Assembly (NCBI RefSeq): GCF_029697505.1
Contig: NZ_JARJEF010000001.1
Span: forward strand, 1 to 64,000
From: Pseudophaeobacter profundi
GTDB lineage: Bacteria; Pseudomonadota; Alphaproteobacteria; Rhodobacterales; Rhodobacteraceae
Length of the DNA: 64,000 bases
Reading direction: 5' to 3'
This document shows, piece after piece, positions 8,654 through 16,456 of this stretch. Under the pieces are notes generated by a model. It had not been told where the DNA came from. It did not search any database and saw only the letters and a program-made list of their open reading frames with translations. The position numbers were made by a program, and so were the translations under genes. How positions within the stretch are numbered: position 1 is the first letter of the stretch; each line of letters opens with the position of its first letter.

Positions 8654-9559
8654 CTACTGCTGTTGTAGCTTGCGGGCCTCGACCTTCGCCAGGCGAATGA
8701 GTTCCTTCATATAAGGCTTTTCGCGATCTTCGCTGCGGATCGCCGCATAAAGACGGCGGGTAATTCCGGCCTTGGTCAGCGGGCGAGTGACATAATCCGA
8801 GGAATATTTCACCTCGCGCACCACCCAGTCCGGCAGCACCGAAACGCCCCGGTTCGACGCCACCAACAGCAAGATGACTGCAGTCAGCTCTACCTGACGA
8901 ATGCTTTCCGGTTCGACCCGCGCCGGGGTCAGCAGCTGGCTGAACACATCCAGCCGCGATTTTTCAACCGGATAGGTGATCAATGTCTGATCAAGAAAAT
9001 CCTCGGCTTCGACAAAAGACTTCTGGGCCAGCGGGTGCTGTGCAGAAGCGACAAACACCGCTTTGTAATCAAACAGCTCGATAAACTCGACACCTGGTAT
9101 ATCTTCGGGATCGGACGAGACCACCAGATCGACCTCTTCTTTTTGCAAGGCTGGCAGCGCGTCAAAGGCAAGACCGGGACGAATATCCACATCAACATCC
9201 GACCAGCTCTGGCGGAAGGCTTCCAGTACGGGGAACAGCCACTCGAAACAGGCGTGACATTCAATGGCGATGTGCATCCGTCCTGTGTGGCCGTCGCGCA
9301 GAGAGGAAAACTCTGCCAGGGTCGCCTCAACCTGGGGCAGCACCTGTTCGGCCAGCCGCAGCAACCGCAGCCCCGCCGCCGACAATTTCATCGGCTTGGA
9401 GCGGCGTTTGAAAAGTTCGACCCCAGCTTGATCTTCCAGGCCTTTGATTTGATGGCTCAATGCGCTTTGCGTGATGTTGAGCTGCTCAGCCGCCCGAGCC
9501 AATCCGCCGGCCTCGTGGATGGCCTTTATCGTACGCAGGTGGCGAAACTCGATATGCAT
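8654..9559 (-). CDS. metR: LysR-family regulator of methionine metabolism (MetR)
   Basis: 301 residues from the ATG at 9559; another ATG lies six codons upstream. The start HIEFRHLRTIKAI and the helix-turn-helix with QLNITQSALSHQIKGLE closely resemble MetR, followed by a LysR substrate-binding domain. It is divergent from metF, the classic MetR arrangement. In E. coli MetR activates met genes with homocysteine as co-effector. The gap with metF carries an inverted TGAGA/TCTCA repeat. Confidence 0.9.
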   Translation of the reverse strand: MHIEFRHLRTIKAIHEAGGLARAAEQLNITQSALSHQIKGLEDQAGVELFKRRSKPMKLSAAGLRLLRLAEQVLPQVEATLAEFSSLRDGHTGRMHIAIECHACFEWLFPVLEAFRQSWSDVDVDIRPGLAFDALPALQKEEVDLVVSSDPEDIPGVEFIELFDYKAVFVASAQHPLAQKSFVEAEDFLDQTLITYPVEKSRLDVFSQLLTPARVEPESIRQVELTAVILLLVASNRGVSVLPDWVVREVKYSSDYVTRPLTKAGITRRLYAAIRSEDREKPYMKELIRLAKVEARKLQQQ

Positions 9560-9585
9560 GACTTCAGATCTACTCATGTTGTTCT

Positions 9586-9607
9586 TGAGAATTATGAAAT
9601 TGTCTCA
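9586..9607. promoter_or_regulatory. Inverted repeat in the metR-metF gap
   Basis: TGAGA-N12-TCTCA with an AT-rich centre. The spacing suits a LysR-type dimer. It differs from the E. coli MetR consensus (TGAA-N5-TTCA), so assignment to MetR is tentative. Confidence 0.35.
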
Positions 9608-9654
9608 CAATGCTGCACGTGCAACAAGAGGCAAATCCTACGGAGAGCACAGCA

Positions 9655-10524
9655 ATGACGAGCCCTGAGATTTCATTTGAATTTTTCCCCCCCCAGTCTC
9701 TGGAGGCGTCTTTTCGACTTTGGGATACGGTACAGACCCTGGCACCGCTGGATCCGCGCTTTGTCTCGGTCACCTATGGGGCGGGCGGCACCACCCGCGA
9801 CCTGACCCGCGACGCTGTGAAAACCCTGCATGGCAGCTCTGGGCTCAATGTGGCAGCGCATCTGACCTGTGTGGATGCAAGCCGCGCCGAAACACTGGAA
9901 ATCGCGGAAAACTTTGCCGCAGTGGGTGTCACCGAAATCGTGGCGCTGCGCGGTGATCCCCCCAAGGATACCGGCAGATTTGTGCCCCATCCTGATGGGT
10001 TTGCCAATTCGGTGGACCTGATCGAGGCGCTGGCCGCCACAGGCAAATTTTCCCTGCGCGTTGGTGCCTATCCCGATCCGCATCCAGAAGCGGCAAATGC
10101 CCAGGCGGATGTTGACTGGCTCAAGCGTAAACTGGACGCCGGTGCCGATGAGGCGTTGACCCAATTTTTCTTTGAGGCGGAGACCTTCCTGCGTTTCCGT
10201 GACGCCTGCGCGAAGGCCGGCATTGATGGGGATAAGCTGGTGCCGGGCATCCTGCCGATCGAAAACTGGAAAGGTGCGCGCAACTTTGCAAAACGCTGCG
10301 GCACCGTGATCCCGGCCTGGGTCGATGACGCCTTTGAAAAAGCCACCCGCGACAACCGCGCGGATCTGCTGGCCACGGCGATCTGCAGCGAACTGTGTTC
10401 TGACCTGCTCGACGAAGGGGTGAAGAAACTGCATTTCTACACTCTCAACCGCCCCGAGCTGACCCGCGATGTCTGCTTTGCCCTCGGGCTCTCTCCCAAG
10501 GTCTCGCTCGAGAACGTAGCGTAA
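9655..10524 (+). CDS. metF: Methylenetetrahydrofolate reductase
   Basis: Reduces 5,10-methylene-THF to 5-methyl-THF, the methyl donor for methionine synthesis; FAD enzyme, cytoplasmic. 289 residues from the ATG at 9655, preceded by GGAG. Typical motifs are ISFEFFPPQS at the N-terminus, FVSVTYGAGG, VALRGDPP and the QFFFEAETF segment. Full length for bacterial MetF. Divergent from metR. Confidence 0.96.
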   Translation: MTSPEISFEFFPPQSLEASFRLWDTVQTLAPLDPRFVSVTYGAGGTTRDLTRDAVKTLHGSSGLNVAAHLTCVDASRAETLEIAENFAAVGVTEIVALRGDPPKDTGRFVPHPDGFANSVDLIEALAATGKFSLRVGAYPDPHPEAANAQADVDWLKRKLDAGADEALTQFFFEAETFLRFRDACAKAGIDGDKLVPGILPIENWKGARNFAKRCGTVIPAWVDDAFEKATRDNRADLLATAICSELCSDLLDEGVKKLHFYTLNRPELTRDVCFALGLSPKVSLENVA

Positions 10525-10633
10525 GGCTTGTTGCCGATCGTTCCTGCCCGATACTGTCATTGAAAAAGCTATGTGCTCTAGGGGATTACCCCTGGGGCGC
10601 AGCTTCTTCAGCTGTAAATACAGAGGGCACGCC

Positions 10634-11125
10634 ATGCCGATCGCAAAATCACCCGCCGACCTTCCGACCATGGACCAGATCGTACAGCTTTCGGGGCTGG
10701 AGTTCATGCAAGCCATTCTGGATGGCCGCCTGCCCGGCCCGCCAATTGGCGCCCAAATGGGGTATACCCTGCATGAGGTAAGCGAAGGACGCGCGGTATT
10801 TCGCGGCACGCCCCGGTTTGAAGTCACCAACCCAATGGGTACGGTGCATGGCGGTTGGTACGGCACCCTGCTGGACAGCGCCATGGCCTGCGCGGTGATG
10901 ACAGCCGTGCCAAAGGGTTCAGCCTATACAACCCTGGAATACAAGATCAACATCCTGCGCTCTGTTCCGCTGGGCACCACAGTGGATTGCATTGGCGTTA
11001 TCGACCATGTTGGCCGCTCAACCGGGGTCGCCCATGGGGAACTGCGCGGCGTTGACGACGGCAAGCTTTACGCCACCGGATCGACCACCTGCATTGTGAT
11101 GAATATGACCGGCAAAAAGACCTGA
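10634..11125 (+). CDS. PaaI-family hotdog thioesterase
   Basis: 163 residues from the ATG at 10634, with GAGGG six bases upstream. The hotdog-fold signature is visible: PMGTVHGGWYGTLLDSAMACAV (catalytic region), then YTTLEYKINILRSVP and a C-terminal ATGSTTCIV strand. Such proteins hydrolyse acyl-CoA thioesters. It follows metF by 109 bases, but the physiological substrate is unknown. Confidence 0.88.
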   Translation: MPIAKSPADLPTMDQIVQLSGLEFMQAILDGRLPGPPIGAQMGYTLHEVSEGRAVFRGTPRFEVTNPMGTVHGGWYGTLLDSAMACAVMTAVPKGSAYTTLEYKINILRSVPLGTTVDCIGVIDHVGRSTGVAHGELRGVDDGKLYATGSTTCIVMNMTGKKT

Positions 11126-11208
11126 GCGTACATTACCTGCCGGGCCCCGCCTATACATACGGCCTGCGGCAGCGCAGACTGCGCAGGTCGCCGGGGGATC
11201 GGGTAGCG

Positions 11209-12303
11209 CTAAGGCGCGTTTCCAGTCTGCCCGGCAAACCAGCCTGTCGGCTTTTTTGACAGCGTAACATCGCGCACGCTGTGGTGCAGACGTTCACTAG
11301 GGTCCAGCCCCACCTGCCGTTTGCTCCGCAACAAAAAGATCTTGCCCCACCCGTTCCAGGTGCCAACCGACGGCGCCTTTGGATCCACCGGAAAGCGCAT
11401 GCGCCAATCCCGCGGCAGGGGTAAGCCGCAATGTTCGGCCCTCTCCAGCATCCAGACCAGCGGAATATTGGCCAAGGGGCGCGCCTCTTCGTATCCGCCC
11501 AGTTGACCGCCAATATCCCCATGTGCGCCGTGAAACCAAACCTGTTCGACATGCCCCTTCCAGCGCTCCGAGCCGACCCAGAGCACCGGCTGGAACACAT
11601 TGCGCGTCTCGTCCAGCGCAAGGGCTTGATAGCCATTTTTGACATGCGCGCCCAGTTCGTGGTTGTGAAAGGCATGTCGGCTTTTTGCCAAGCGCCACAG
11701 CAGGGGCAACCGCAGGCCCAGCGCCTTGACCGTATCCCAGACACCAATCATTTCGATCTGGGTCTCAGGGTGGCAATATGCCTTGCGAAAAGATTCTGCC
11801 ACCAGCGGTGACCCTGCCTGTTGATAGTGGCGATAGGCCGTACGGATATTGCGCACGGTCGCATGTTCCGCCTTGAGCAGGCCAACCTCGCCGATCACCC
11901 CGGCAAGTGAACGCACCGCATAGGCACCGCGCGAATACCCCAGCAGATAGATCCGGTCGCCCGGACGATAGCGCGACGCAAGATAGCCATAAGCCCGGCG
12001 GATTTGCCGGTTGATGCCCCGGCCCATCATAACATCCGGCGCGCTGGCCCAGCCCGTCCACTGCACGCCCGCCTCATAGAAAACGGACACCTCACCACTC
12101 ATTTCAAGGCACATCTGATAGAGACGGCCGGCATTCGTCTCTTGTCCGGGCTCCAGCGTCGACATGGTGCCATCCAGAATGATCACATGGGCCTGCGGCC
12201 CGCGCAGCTTTGCCTCGCCAGAATGCTCGGACCGCAGGGGCCGTCCAAGCCAGCCAAGCCCCAGCCATCTGCGCAGATCATTAGCAAGCTGCTTTAGTCC
12301 CAT
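11209..12303 (-). CDS. DUF2235 alpha/beta hydrolase
   Basis: 364 residues. DUF2235 proteins are alpha/beta hydrolases that include the Tle1 phospholipase effectors. Seen here: a first strand with VIILDGT, the nucleophile motif LLGYSRGAYAVRSLAG (Ser near residue 124), GVWDTVKALG for the acid, and the HGAHGDIGG block for the histidine. Its ATG lies inside the last codons of the upstream CoxL-like gene (23-base overlap), with GAGG just before it, so the two are probably translationally coupled. No VgrG, PAAR or immunity gene is nearby, so a secretion-effector role is not supported. Confidence 0.85.
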   Translation of the reverse strand: MGLKQLANDLRRWLGLGWLGRPLRSEHSGEAKLRGPQAHVIILDGTMSTLEPGQETNAGRLYQMCLEMSGEVSVFYEAGVQWTGWASAPDVMMGRGINRQIRRAYGYLASRYRPGDRIYLLGYSRGAYAVRSLAGVIGEVGLLKAEHATVRNIRTAYRHYQQAGSPLVAESFRKAYCHPETQIEMIGVWDTVKALGLRLPLLWRLAKSRHAFHNHELGAHVKNGYQALALDETRNVFQPVLWVGSERWKGHVEQVWFHGAHGDIGGQLGGYEEARPLANIPLVWMLERAEHCGLPLPRDWRMRFPVDPKAPSVGTWNGWGKIFLLRSKRQVGLDPSERLHHSVRDVTLSKKPTGWFAGQTGNAP

Positions 12304-14578
12304 TCCTCAACGCTTCCCATAGTTTCAGTGGGGTGAACGGCATATCCACCTGCCGCAACCCCTTGTCCCAGGTGGCATCCTGCACCGCATTGGCGACAGC
12401 GGCCAGGGCACCAACGGTCCCCGCCTCGCCACAGCCCTTCATTCCCATTGGATTCTGGGTGGAGGGCACCGGTTCGGAGGTAAAGTCAATCATGGGCACA
12501 TCGGCCGCACGCGGCAAGGCATAGTCCATGAAGGTCGCGGTAAGAAGCTGGCCATCTTCGTCATGGACCACATGCTCCATCATCGCCTGGCCCAAGCCCT
12601 GCACCACGCCGCCATGCACCTGACCTTCAGCCAGCATCGGATTGATAAGGTTGCCAAAATCATCAACCACCGTGTAGCGGTCCACCACGGAAACCCCGGT
12701 TTCGGGATCAATCACGACCTCGGCGATATGGGCCCCGTTTGGAAAGGAACGCCCCGGCAGCTGCGCCCGCGCTGTGTGACGTAGCAAATCAACGCGCCCC
12801 TGCGCGCGGGCCATCTCTGCTGTCTCCAGCAGCGATGGTGTCAGGTTGGATCCCGGCGCACGGAAGGTCTCGCCATCAAAGTGGACAGCCTCTGCCTCGA
12901 CGCCCATTTCATCAGCCAGAAAGGGCGCAAAGGCCGCAACCATCACCTCGACCGTGGCCAGTGTCGCATTGGCCTGTGTCGTCACCGAACGCGACCCACC
13001 GGTACCGCCGCCCTTGGCGATGCGGTCGCTGTCGCCCTGAATGGTTGTGATTTTGTCGGCCGGAATACCCGTCTGATCCGCAAGGAACTGGGCATAGACA
13101 GTTTCATGCCCCTGCCCGTTGCTTTGCGTGCCCACGTAGATATTCACTCTGCCGTCCTCCAGAAATTCGACTTCCGCACCTTCGGAAGGGTCGCCCAAAA
13201 TGCTTTCGATATAGTAACACAGGCCAACGCCGCGCAGTTTTCCATTGGCCACATCGGCACTGCGGCGAGCAGCAAAGCCCTGCATATCCGCCTCTTCGCA
13301 GGCCCGTGACAGGATCATGGCAAAATCACCCACATCATAGCTCTCGCCGGTGGCGGTGGCATAGGGGAACTGGGCTGGCGCGATAAAGTTGCGCCGGTGC
13401 AGCTCGAACGGGTCGACACCCAGCTCCCGCGCCGCCCGGTCCATCAGCCGCTCTAGCACATAGATTGCCTCGGGGCGGCCCGCACCGCGATAGGCATCCA
13501 CCTGGGTAGTATTGGTATAGATACCCTCCACCTGTAGCCAGGTGGTCTTGATATCATAGACCCCGGTCAGAACCCGGCTGAACAGCTGGGTCTGAATGGG
13601 CTGGCCAAACTGCGAATTATAGGCGCCAAGGTTGCAACGGGTCTGCACCCGATAGGCAGTAATCTTGAGATCCGCGTCAAAGGCCAGTTCCGCCAGCGAG
13701 GTCAGATCCCGCCCGGCATTGTCGCTCAGCATGGCTTCGGTACGGTCAGACATCCAGAACACTGGCTGCGCCAGGGCGCGGGCGGCATGGGCGACGACAA
13801 AATATTCCGGATAGGTCATGGCCTTCATGCCAAAGCCGCCGCCAACATCTGGCGTCATCACATGCACCGCGTCTTCTTCCAGCCCCAGTTTGGCGGCCAG
13901 CTGGCTCTTGGCCCCCCAGACGCCCTGGCCGCCAAAGGTGAAATGCAGCCGCTCCGCCTCCCAGCTGGCAAAACAGCCGCGTGGCTCCATCGCGTTCACA
14001 ATGATCCGGTTGTCCGCCACCTGTAGCGATACAGTATGGGCTGCGGTATCAAAGGCTGCCTTGGTGGCCTCTTCGTCCCCCATGCCCCAATCAAAGGCTT
14101 TGTTGTCTGGCGCTTCGGCGTGCAGTGGTTCGCCCCCGGCCTCAAGGTCCAGCTTGACCGGTAGATCCGCGATATCCACCTCGATCAGCTCTCCGGCGTC
14201 GCGGGCCTGTTCCAGGGTATCGGCAATCACCACCGCAATGGGTTCGCCGACAAAACGCACCCGACCATTGGCCAGCATGTGGCGTTCCGGCGCCGCGCCA
14301 TCGCTTTTGTCACGATTTTTCACCACGGTGGCATCCATGGTCGTGATCAGCCCCGCCGCTTGAAGGTCCTGCAGGGTGACAACCATATGCACGCCCTCAG
14401 CGGCGCGGGCCTCTGCGACATCCAACGCCGTAATCTCGCCATGGGCAACGGGGCTGCGCAACACCCAGGCACGCAGCGCCCCATCCGGGGCGCAGTCTTC
14501 CAGGTAATTCCCATGGCCGGTCAGGAACCGAACATCTTCAACCCGTTTGACCGGCTGACTCTTTCCAAATTTTTCCAT
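12281..14578 (-). CDS. Xanthine dehydrogenase-family molybdopterin subunit (form II CoxL-like), stand-alone
   Basis: 765 residues, full length for the large Mo-cofactor subunit of the CO dehydrogenase / xanthine oxidase family. The active-site loop reads AYRGAGR near residue 360, which is form II; true CO dehydrogenase has AYRCSFR. The catalytic glutamate lies in GCGEAG near residue 716. Other blocks include GGGFGMKAM and GQGHETVYAQ. The partner FAD (CoxM) and iron-sulfur (CoxS) subunits are not adjacent, unlike the usual three-gene operon. It is followed by an overlapping DUF2235 gene. The substrate is unknown, possibly an aromatic, aldehyde or purine. Confidence 0.9.
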   Translation of the reverse strand: MEKFGKSQPVKRVEDVRFLTGHGNYLEDCAPDGALRAWVLRSPVAHGEITALDVAEARAAEGVHMVVTLQDLQAAGLITTMDATVVKNRDKSDGAAPERHMLANGRVRFVGEPIAVVIADTLEQARDAGELIEVDIADLPVKLDLEAGGEPLHAEAPDNKAFDWGMGDEEATKAAFDTAAHTVSLQVADNRIIVNAMEPRGCFASWEAERLHFTFGGQGVWGAKSQLAAKLGLEEDAVHVMTPDVGGGFGMKAMTYPEYFVVAHAARALAQPVFWMSDRTEAMLSDNAGRDLTSLAELAFDADLKITAYRVQTRCNLGAYNSQFGQPIQTQLFSRVLTGVYDIKTTWLQVEGIYTNTTQVDAYRGAGRPEAIYVLERLMDRAARELGVDPFELHRRNFIAPAQFPYATATGESYDVGDFAMILSRACEEADMQGFAARRSADVANGKLRGVGLCYYIESILGDPSEGAEVEFLEDGRVNIYVGTQSNGQGHETVYAQFLADQTGIPADKITTIQGDSDRIAKGGGTGGSRSVTTQANATLATVEVMVAAFAPFLADEMGVEAEAVHFDGETFRAPGSNLTPSLLETAEMARAQGRVDLLRHTARAQLPGRSFPNGAHIAEVVIDPETGVSVVDRYTVVDDFGNLINPMLAEGQVHGGVVQGLGQAMMEHVVHDEDGQLLTATFMDYALPRAADVPMIDFTSEPVPSTQNPMGMKGCGEAGTVGALAAVANAVQDATWDKGLRQVDMPFTPLKLWEALRNGTKAAC

Positions 14579-14626
14579 GCTCGCCCCCTATTCGCGCTAC
14601 GCTAGTGCTTTTAGGGGACCTTAGCC

Positions 14627-15778
14627 CTAGCGCAGCGCTTGTCCAGAGAGCTCTATCACAGTTGCAACGTCAGACAGCCCATAGCCGTTGAATTGCGTGC
14701 TCATGGCGGAGGAATAAGCGCCAAGCCCAGGAAACAGCACATAGTCGCCCATCTGGCTGTCTGTCGGTAGTTCCAGGCCATCGGGCAAACGGTCCAGGCT
14801 GTCGCAGGTGGGGCCAAATATCACCCTTGGGCGCCCCGGTGCGCAGCGGTGTTCGCCCTTGGCGCTGACCACGGCGACCCGGCCCGGCAACCCCATGTCG
14901 CGGATGTCGACCAACCCGCCATAGATCCCGTCATTGAGGAAAACCACCTCGCCATCCCGGCGCAGGCCCTTGATCCGTGCCGCCAGAGTAAACGCCTCTG
15001 ACACCATCGCCCGGCCCGGCTCGCAGATCAGCTGCGGCGCGCCGCTTCCAAAGGCTGCGGCTGTTGCGGCGCGAATGGCGGTAAAAACGGCCTCCAAATC
15101 TGGCGCGACCCCATCGCGATTGGCCGCAAAGCCACCGCCGACATTCAGCCGGGCAACAGGGACCCCCGCCTCATCAATAATGCGTTTGGCGGCGTGGATA
15201 TATTCAACCCAGGCCGCCGCATCCTCACATTGGGTGCCGGGGTGAAAGCACAGCGACGGGGTCCAGCCCCCGGCCGCGACCTTCTGCAACAAGGCGATGG
15301 CCTCTTGCGGGGCGGCGCCAAATTTGCTGCCAAAATCATAGGCAGCCCCCCCCACTGGCAGGGCAAAGCGCACCGCGATTTCGCGATCCCGCGGCACCGC
15401 ATCCAGCTTTTCCAGCTCGGACAGCTCATCCACTGACCAGCTGGCCACGTCATAGGCGATACCGGCCGCGATCTCGGCCTCGGATCGCATCGGATTGTTG
15501 TAGTGCAGCACCGCATCAGGGCTGGCTGCGCGCACCGCTGCCATCTCGCCGGGGGAGGCCACATCAAAGGCGTTGAGCCCCGCCGCCACCAGATTAGACA
15601 ATACAGCCGGGTGCGGATTGGCCTTGACCGCATAGGTCACCAGCCCGTCAAAGCCCGCCATGAACCGCTTGGCCGTCTGGTGCAGCACCTGGGGGGCAAA
15701 ATACAGGATCGGGTGATCCGGCTGACGGCGCGCCAGGTGAGTTTCAGGGTCAAGCCAAAGCGGGGAAATCTGCTGCAT
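14627..15778 (-). CDS. Type III PLP-dependent decarboxylase (ornithine decarboxylase-like)
   Basis: 383 residues from the ATG at 15778, with GAGG upstream. The fold is alanine-racemase/ODC type: PLP lysine in YAVKANPH, glycine-rich LNVGGGFAA, GRAMVSEA for phosphate binding, and FGPTCDSLDRL carrying the ODC cysteine and the CDxxD substrate motif. Such enzymes make putrescine from ornithine or cadaverine from lysine. It is divergent from an Lrp-family gene, its probable regulator. The alternative is a bifunctional lysine/ornithine decarboxylase. Polyamine synthesis here may relate to the amine genes at 22-31 kb. Confidence 0.9.
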   Translation of the reverse strand: MQQISPLWLDPETHLARRQPDHPILYFAPQVLHQTAKRFMAGFDGLVTYAVKANPHPAVLSNLVAAGLNAFDVASPGEMAAVRAASPDAVLHYNNPMRSEAEIAAGIAYDVASWSVDELSELEKLDAVPRDREIAVRFALPVGGAAYDFGSKFGAAPQEAIALLQKVAAGGWTPSLCFHPGTQCEDAAAWVEYIHAAKRIIDEAGVPVARLNVGGGFAANRDGVAPDLEAVFTAIRAATAAAFGSGAPQLICEPGRAMVSEAFTLAARIKGLRRDGEVVFLNDGIYGGLVDIRDMGLPGRVAVVSAKGEHRCAPGRPRVIFGPTCDSLDRLPDGLELPTDSQMGDYVLFPGLGAYSSAMSTQFNGYGLSDVATVIELSGQALR

Positions 15779-15884
15779 CGGGAAAGCCTCTATTGTTTTG
15801 ACTATTTTGCGCTGATTTTGCATCGCTTTCGCCCGGCAGTTTGCCTAAAGTGACGAAACATTTCGCCAGATCGCAGGCAAAAAC

Positions 15885-16319
15885 ATGAAAATCGACGAAA
15901 CAGACCAACAGTTATTGGCCCTCTTGCGTGACAACGCCCGTCGCCCGGTGGCAGAGTTGGGCCGCGCCCTGGGGCTGGCGCGTACCACGGTACAGGCACG
16001 TATCGAACGACTGGAACGCAGCGGCGTCATCGCAGGCTATACGCTGCGCCAATCCGCGGTTGAGCGCGCGCCCCTACAGGCCACGGTGCTGATCTCGATC
16101 GAGCCGCGCTCCGGTCCCGAGGTTCTGTCGCGCCTGCGCAGCCTTTTGGGGGTAGAGGTGGTGCATACGACATCCGGCAGGTTTGATCTATTGGCCCAGG
16201 TGGTTGCTCAGACCACCACCGCACTGGACGAAACCATCGACCGGATCGGCGAGGCCCGTGGCGTCCGCTCCTCCGAAAGCTTGATCCACCTGGCCACCAA
16301 GCTGGACCGCAGCCTTTAG
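15885..16319 (+). CDS. Lrp/AsnC-family transcriptional regulator
   Basis: 144 residues. N-terminal helix-turn-helix ([19 protein letters not shown], then [17 protein letters not shown]) and a C-terminal AsnC ligand domain. Divergent from the decarboxylase gene with about 106 bases between them; that gap contains the palindrome CGAAACATTTCG (15854-15865), a possible binding site. It probably senses an amino acid such as ornithine or lysine, which is inference from the neighbour. Confidence 0.88.
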   Translation: MKIDETDQQLLALLRDNARRPVAELGRALGLARTTVQARIERLERSGVIAGYTLRQSAVERAPLQATVLISIEPRSGPEVLSRLRSLLGVEVVHTTSGRFDLLAQVVAQTTTALDETIDRIGEARGVRSSESLIHLATKLDRSL

Positions 16320-16456
16320 ACTGCCCTTGGGCATCGCCACCCCAGCCCCACCGCTGCCGGATTTTTCAGGCTGGTTTGCGCGGTCCCTTCCCCTTTGCCC
16401 CCCCATTCGTTATTGGAGGCAGCAACCCCGAATTCAATCGACGCAGGACGACCCTC

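Noticed and set aside
11209-12303. DUF2235 protein as a type VI secretion effector
   Set aside because: No VgrG, PAAR, Hcp or immunity gene is near. The family has many non-secreted members.
12281-14578. CoxL-like gene as true CO dehydrogenase
   Set aside because: The active-site loop is AYRGAGR (form II), not AYRCSFR, and the other subunits are absent.
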